A stretch of DNA of 54,716 nucleotides from Euryarchaeota archaeon UBA558 (lineage in GTDB: Archaea; Thermoplasmatota; Poseidoniia; Poseidoniales; Thalassarchaeaceae), in assembly GCA_002507175.1 (NCBI GenBank), contig DAZE01000017.1, positions 1 through 54,716 of the forward strand, given 5' to 3'. The position numbers and the translations under genes were made by a program. The first letter of the stretch is position 1. Each line of letters opens with the position of its first letter. The notes below the pieces were generated by a model, which worked only from the letters and a program-made list of their open reading frames with translations, was not told where the DNA came from and did no database searches. Shown one piece after another: positions 50,996 through 54,716 of this stretch.

Positions 50996-52813
50996 TCATC
51001 GACCCCAAAAGTGGTCATCACGACGATGGATATGCAACAGCTCCTCCAGAATTTCCTTTTCTGAGGCGGTCAAACTCATTTTTGCAAGTCGTTTGGCGTG
51101 TTTCTCGGGAACGTCGACGAGTAACACATCCTGTTCCTCTATCTGCCTTCCAACTGTCACTCCATCTATGGCTATGGCGACCTCATCCCCTTGTATCGCC
51201 TCTTTCTTCGTCTCCTCGCCTCTCCGTATCGATTTAATCTGACCAACGACAACTCCATCCTTAAGCAGCCTTTGACCAATGTGGATCCTACCCCCGAGAA
51301 TCCGAACACCGATAACGGCGGGCTTACTGATCCTGAAGGTGTGATCGGGGAGGAAAAGAAGCCTCCCTGGATATACTATTTGTTCCCTGGATTCGGAATC
51401 CAACTCTTCCTTCCTCTTTACCATCCACTCCTCCCGCTCTTCGAGGATATGGTAAATTATCTCGGAGCAAATAACCTTCAGGCCATTCTCACTCTTGTCT
51501 ATCTCCGCTTGTGCGTCGGGGAGCGCAGATGTAGAGAAACCAAGTATTAGCCTATGGAAAGGGTCTTTTGATGCATCGGCTCCCCTTACATCCTTTCTGT
51601 TGACTTTACCGATAGTTGCCGATCTTATTGGGACCCCCACCACACTGAGTTCAGCCGCCAGGGCCTCCAAACCACCCACCGTATCGGCTTTGATGCATAT
51701 TCCTTCCTCGCTGAGATCTATGCTCAGTCGAGACTCATTTGAGGCCTTGTCCAAGGCTTCTTCTCGTTCAGATGGGGTTCTAACTACCCTCAGGGTCGTT
51801 CCAGCTAAAACTCCATCCAAATCTGGTGCTGATAGCTTGAGACCAGATGCAGCTCTTGCAGTTTCTGTGTCGTTCCACCTATCCCCTGCATCTCTCATCT
51901 CGGACATTCCCCGTGGTTTGAATAGACCTCTGACGGTGGTGGTTGTACCACCTTCAGACGTAACCAGAACAATCTCATCACCCTTGGAGATGGAGCCACG
52001 ATGCAAAATGACGTCAAGGGTTTTACCGAGACCCCGTTCCTCCTTCATCTCTAGGACAGTTCCTTCTCCTGCCCCGCTTATGTCTGCTAATTGGTCTGTA
52101 AGATATCTTTCTGCTAATCCAATGACTACCGCCAAGAGGTCTTGGATGCCTTCACCCTCCTTTGCCGATACTGGTACAAGAGCGATCTCCTTGGTGAAGT
52201 CACGGATACGATCATATCTTTCTAGGTTGAATCCCTGCTCGCCAAAACCACCAACAAGGCCCCAAAAGGCTTGATCCAAGAAACCCATTGCCTCTTTGGT
52301 TTGACTCCTTAGTGACATGGCCATTGGACGACCCCCAGTGCACTTCCACCCATGTATCCTGTCTACCTTATTCCCAGCGACGACGAAGGGAGTCTTGCTG
52401 TTTTTCAGAATCCTTATGCTCTCAATTGTCTGGGGCCTCAAACCCTCACGTAGGTCCACGACTAGTATGGCAATGTCGGCAAGAGAACCCCCTCGGCTTC
52501 TCAGAGTTGAGAAGGAGTGATGGCCCGGGGTGTCAATAAACAACAATCCGGGAGAATCGAAGGATTTTCCCCCCAAGAGAGGCCCACAGAGATCATTGAG
52601 TAAAACAGACGGGACTTCGGTAGCCCCGATGTGTTGGGTTATGCCGCCAGCTTCTCTGTCCATCACCGATGCCTGACGCTGTGTCCCAAGCGACCTGATA
52701 TGATCCAGTAGACTGGTTTTACCATGGTCAACATGACCAAGCACTGCAACTATGGGTTGTCTTTGTTCCATTGCATCGACGCCCCATGATATTTCCTCGT
52801 TTATTATGAGCAT
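50996..52813 (-). CDS. infB: Translation initiation factor aIF5B (IF-2 homologue)
   Basis: Ribosome-dependent GTPase that joins subunits and places initiator tRNA. G1 GHVDHGKTS, switch II FIDTPGHHSF and G4 NKVD are present, with the aIF5B-specific RSRGGSLADIAILVVD. Domains II-IV follow, ending in a helix. The usual length (~600) is met. Starts at ATG 52813, overlapping the ndk stop as TGATG, or at the internal ATG 52771 (MEQRQPIVAVLGH), which matches other archaeal starts better. The pair ndk-infB is on one strand and probably one transcript. Confidence 0.93.
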   Translation of the reverse strand: MLIINEEISWGVDAMEQRQPIVAVLGHVDHGKTSLLDHIRSLGTQRQASVMDREAGGITQHIGATEVPSVLLNDLCGPLLGGKSFDSPGLLFIDTPGHHSFSTLRSRGGSLADIAILVVDLREGLRPQTIESIRILKNSKTPFVVAGNKVDRIHGWKCTGGRPMAMSLRSQTKEAMGFLDQAFWGLVGGFGEQGFNLERYDRIRDFTKEIALVPVSAKEGEGIQDLLAVVIGLAERYLTDQLADISGAGEGTVLEMKEERGLGKTLDVILHRGSISKGDEIVLVTSEGGTTTTVRGLFKPRGMSEMRDAGDRWNDTETARAASGLKLSAPDLDGVLAGTTLRVVRTPSEREEALDKASNESRLSIDLSEEGICIKADTVGGLEALAAELSVVGVPIRSATIGKVNRKDVRGADASKDPFHRLILGFSTSALPDAQAEIDKSENGLKVICSEIIYHILEEREEWMVKRKEELDSESREQIVYPGRLLFLPDHTFRISKPAVIGVRILGGRIHIGQRLLKDGVVVGQIKSIRRGEETKKEAIQGDEVAIAIDGVTVGRQIEEQDVLLVDVPEKHAKRLAKMSLTASEKEILEELLHIHRRDDHFWGR

Positions 52814-53268
52814 CACTCATAGATGTGGGTCTCTTCATCACGAACCCAATCGACAAGGCCATCGGGGAACCAAAGGCCCAATTCGAACTGGGCGGATTCC
52901 TCCCCATCAGAGCCGTGGATGACGTTGTGTCCTATGTCCATCGCGAAATCCCCACGAATCGTTCCCGGCGCCGCCACACGACCATCGGTAGGTCCAATGA
53001 TGTTCCTTGCGACGTTTATGGCATCCACACCAGTCCAGGCCATCGCTACAACCGGGCCAGATGTGATGAAATCGATTAGGCCTCCATAGAAGGGACGCTC
53101 CTTGTGTACAGCATAATGGCTTTCAGCCAATTCCAAGTTCGGGACGACTTGCCGCAGACCTGCTAGTCTTAGGCCCTTGGTTTCAAACCTTCCAATTATG
53201 TCGGCTACAAGGCCTCTTTGGACACCGTCTGGTTTGATCATGATGAAAGTCGTCTGCATGTTTGCCAT
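52813..53268 (-). CDS. ndk: Nucleoside diphosphate kinase
   Basis: Makes NTPs from NDPs by a phospho-histidine ping-pong mechanism. N terminus TTFIMIKPDGVQRGL, active His118 in NVIHGSDGEESA, and the family ending LGLWFP...WVRDEETHIYE are intact. The 151-residue length is normal. A TATA-like TTGAAATA lies ~40 bases upstream on the minus strand, with a G-rich SD-like stretch between. First of the ndk-infB pair. Confidence 0.96.
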   Translation of the reverse strand: MANMQTTFIMIKPDGVQRGLVADIIGRFETKGLRLAGLRQVVPNLELAESHYAVHKERPFYGGLIDFITSGPVVAMAWTGVDAINVARNIIGPTDGRVAAPGTIRGDFAMDIGHNVIHGSDGEESAQFELGLWFPDGLVDWVRDEETHIYE

Positions 53269-53344
53269 GCTTTGTGTGACCCCCTACCCCTATTTCAACG
53301 CAAAGCAATACTTCTTGGTGGTAGGATGTAGGATTCAGGGACCA

Positions 53345-53734
53345 CTAGTAAACAAGCTGGACATCTGATTCTGAACTTAACTCGATGACGCCCGGAGGGC
53401 CGCTCCATTTTATGTCACCGTCTTCCACAATCAAGGCGCCATCCCCCTCGTTGACTCCGAGGGTGGCTTTCACGGATGCAAAGGAGCAATACAACGTGGC
53501 GTTGCTAACGATGGATGCCATCATTTGAGAAACGACGTCGGATCCTTTGCCCATCTCCTTATTGAGTTGGCTGATGTAGGAAGGGTCTAGCAGCCTAGTT
53601 CCCGCAGCAGCGAAGAAAACTGCCACATCGTGACCATCATCGATCGCTCTGGCGGTACACGCGATCCCAACAATTGTCTTCATTACGTCATTCATTGGCT
53701 CTGAGACAAATTTCACAAAGTACTTTCTGTTCAT
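53345..53734 (-). CDS. DsrE/DsrF-like family protein
   Basis: 129 residues with the DsrE-type alpha/beta fold pattern: an N-terminal strand and helix (NDVMKTIVGIACTARAIDDG), AVFFAAAGTRLLDPS, then ASIVSNATLYCSFASVKATL with one Cys (~position 83), the position used for sulfur transfer in some relatives. The C-terminal end (IVEDGDIKWSGPPGVIELSS) is atypical. Members carry persulfide sulfur or are of unknown role. No other sulfur genes are nearby, so the function is open. Confidence 0.65.
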   Translation of the reverse strand: MNRKYFVKFVSEPMNDVMKTIVGIACTARAIDDGHDVAVFFAAAGTRLLDPSYISQLNKEMGKGSDVVSQMMASIVSNATLYCSFASVKATLGVNEGDGALIVEDGDIKWSGPPGVIELSSESDVQLVY

Positions 53735-53767
53735 GTTGGCCTTGGAAATAATGCAGTACTTGAATCA

Positions 53768-54523
53768 TTAGTTTCGGCGCAAAGGAGGGATTATCTCCGA
53801 TGGTGCTATCCTGTTCGCTGCGAAACCATTGATTGAACTCTCGCTGGGGTATCCAACGCATATCCCACACAGAAGCGAGTAGTTCTTGCTTACATCAAAC
53901 TCTTTTTTCACAGCATCCTCCCAAACAGCTACAGCACCTTGGGCGCAGGTGCCCAGCCCCTTCGAATGCGCTGATAGAATTAGATTCTGCATGAATAAAC
54001 CTGCATCAGAGGCTGCGAATTTCCCCAGACTTTTGTGAGTAAAAACAAACAACTCAACTGGGGCTCCAAAAAACTCGTAGTTGCGGGACCAGAATTTGTT
54101 TCTTGATTCCCTATCCTCCCTGTCGATACCAAGGTGAGAATACAGATCCTTGCCAATTCTCTGGGACCTAGGAAGCAAGTCCTTGTGGTATTTTCTCACG
54201 ACCAGCCAATTGCTCGTGGGGAAACCGTACCTCCGAAGAACTGAGCCAATTTTTCCCCGGATGCTCGATCCCCTGAAATTTTTGACCGCATCCCATCTTC
54301 TCAAGAATTCCTCTGATAGCCGATCTCTAACATCGCCGGTTGCGACCGCCACCATGAACGGCCTTGTGTTGCTCCAACTTGGTGCAGTCAAACCATCTCT
54401 GATAATATCATTGATAATTCCATCCGGGACCGGATCAGGGAGATAATCACGCGTCGATCTCCTAGATGCAAGGAAAGCTCCAAACTGATCCACTTGCATC
54501 ATCCCTGTCCAATCACAAATCAT
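53768..54523 (-). CDS. Nitroreductase family FMN oxidoreductase
   Basis: The fold starts with FLASRRSTRDYLPDPVPDGI, then APSWSNTRPFMVAVATGDV (FMN contact), and later FAASDAGLFMQNLILSAHSKGLGTCAQGAVAVWE and CGICVGYP, all typical of nitroreductases of the NfnB/NfsB-like kind. The 251 residues include a ~45-residue insertion (SVLRRYGFPTSNWLVVRKYH). Substrate unknown. It differs from the iodotyrosine deiodinase-like member at 26430-27116. The start is ATG 54523 or 54502. Confidence 0.85.
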   Translation of the reverse strand: MICDWTGMMQVDQFGAFLASRRSTRDYLPDPVPDGIINDIIRDGLTAPSWSNTRPFMVAVATGDVRDRLSEEFLRRWDAVKNFRGSSIRGKIGSVLRRYGFPTSNWLVVRKYHKDLLPRSQRIGKDLYSHLGIDREDRESRNKFWSRNYEFFGAPVELFVFTHKSLGKFAASDAGLFMQNLILSAHSKGLGTCAQGAVAVWEDAVKKEFDVSKNYSLLCGICVGYPSESSINGFAANRIAPSEIIPPLRRN

Positions 54524-54609
54524 GCTTTCTTTTAACCAAGCGTTCTGGCCAGAGACACTGGCCTTGGAAAATACAGTCCTTCAATAACGACCCTGCGCGG
54601 GGAGTGGCC
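54524..54609. promoter_or_regulatory. Divergent promoter gap with a 6-bp hairpin/palindrome
   Basis: The 86 bases between the nitroreductase start and the next gene hold a perfect inverted repeat GGCCAG-AGACA-CTGGCC (54547-54563) and an AT-rich AAAATACA just after it that could be a TATA element for the rightward gene. The repeat could be an operator. Confidence 0.4.
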
Positions 54610-54716
54610 ATGACAAATAGAGCCATAGCGATGATTATCACTGGATTCCTACTACTATCCCCGACAGCGTACGGACAAGAAAATCAAGACACTACAGAAG
54701 CAGACGGAGAGATCTG
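54610..54716 (+). CDS. Start of a secreted protein (3' end outside window)
   Basis: The ATG at 54610 (or in-frame GTG 54604) opens a frame running off the window. The first residues form a signal peptide (MTNRAIAMIITGFLLLSPTA, cleavage near YGQ/EN) followed by an acidic stretch (ENQDTTEADGEI). Only ~35 residues are visible, so no family can be given. Confidence 0.7.
   Translation, partial: MTNRAIAMIITGFLLLSPTAYGQENQDTTEADGEI

Noticed and set aside
1..54716. CRISPR arrays, IS elements, rRNA genes, SRP RNA or replication origin
   Set aside because: No regularly spaced direct repeats outside the protein stalks, no transposase, no rRNA core sequences, and no Orc1/Cdc6 gene were seen. SRP RNA is not adjacent to srp19.

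Overview
The window looks like a contiguous piece of a planktonic euryarchaeal chromosome, most likely Candidatus Poseidoniales (Marine Group II) or a close relative in Thermoplasmatota. That placement is inference. The archaeal signs are ribosomal protein S8e, SRP19, Sec61-beta, elongation factor 1-alpha next to S10, FEN-1, family B DNA polymerase, a probable GINS51, the tRNA G10 methyltransferase, TruD and aIF5B. The marine, protein-degrading heterotroph signs are secreted subtilases, an S15-type lipoprotein hydrolase, several large calcium-repeat surface proteins and an aa3-type oxidase. Bacterial-looking genes (bifunctional RibD, a BCAT-type IlvE, an iodotyrosine-deiodinase-like flavoprotein, bleomycin hydrolase) are mixed in, as expected for that group. 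There is no plasmid, phage, IS element or CRISPR array. Genes are packed tightly on both strands, and several convergent pairs overlap at their 3' ends.

Layout. 1-2848: the 3' part of a Gly/Gln-rich, thrombospondin-3-repeat surface protein, a UUCG-capped hairpin, and an S15 alpha/beta hydrolase lipoprotein. 2845-5964: a membrane protein, FEN-1 and TrmG10. 6005-10851: tRNA-Arg(TCG), subtilase, RibD, lipid kinase and tRNA-Ser(TGA). 10896-15528: cytochrome oxidase operon cox2-cox1-cox3-cox4 on the minus strand. 15694-20078: Toprim protein, Lrp regulator, NSUN methyltransferase, two small unknown or hypothetical genes, Sec61-beta and an unknown gene. 20067-26438: XerA, a RimK-like ligase, a SAP-domain membrane protein, ParA and an EamA transporter. 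26430-30290: nitroreductase, secreted protein, PUA protein, S8e, SRP19 and IlvE. 30335-38365: PolB, PKD lipoprotein, EF-1-alpha, S10, PepC, GINS and tRNA-Leu(CAA). 38452-47475: giant subtilase, TruD, HAD phosphatase and P1B ATPase. 47498-50928: zinc-ribbon protein, coiled-coil protein, second ParA and MoxR. 50996-54716: aIF5B, Ndk, DsrE-like protein, nitroreductase and the start of a secreted protein.

How the genes work together. Three replication proteins are here (FEN-1, PolB, probable GINS51). FEN-1 and PolB end in the same LFDF tail, which reads as a PCNA-binding box. Respiration is represented by one complete oxidase operon with unusual features: a secreted CxCH-containing domain fused to the N terminus of subunit I, a calcium-loop-like insertion in the CuA domain of subunit II, and a subunit III that seems to start at CTG within a CTGA stop/start overlap. 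Chromosome maintenance is suggested by XerA and two ParA ATPases without a visible ParB. One ParA follows a protein with an N-terminal SAP DNA-binding motif and a single membrane span. The other sits end to end with a long coiled-coil protein. These two neighbourhoods and the oxidase fusion are the best candidates for undescribed biology. No similarity searches or folding calculations were run. Calls rest on motifs read by eye, and residue numbers were counted by hand.
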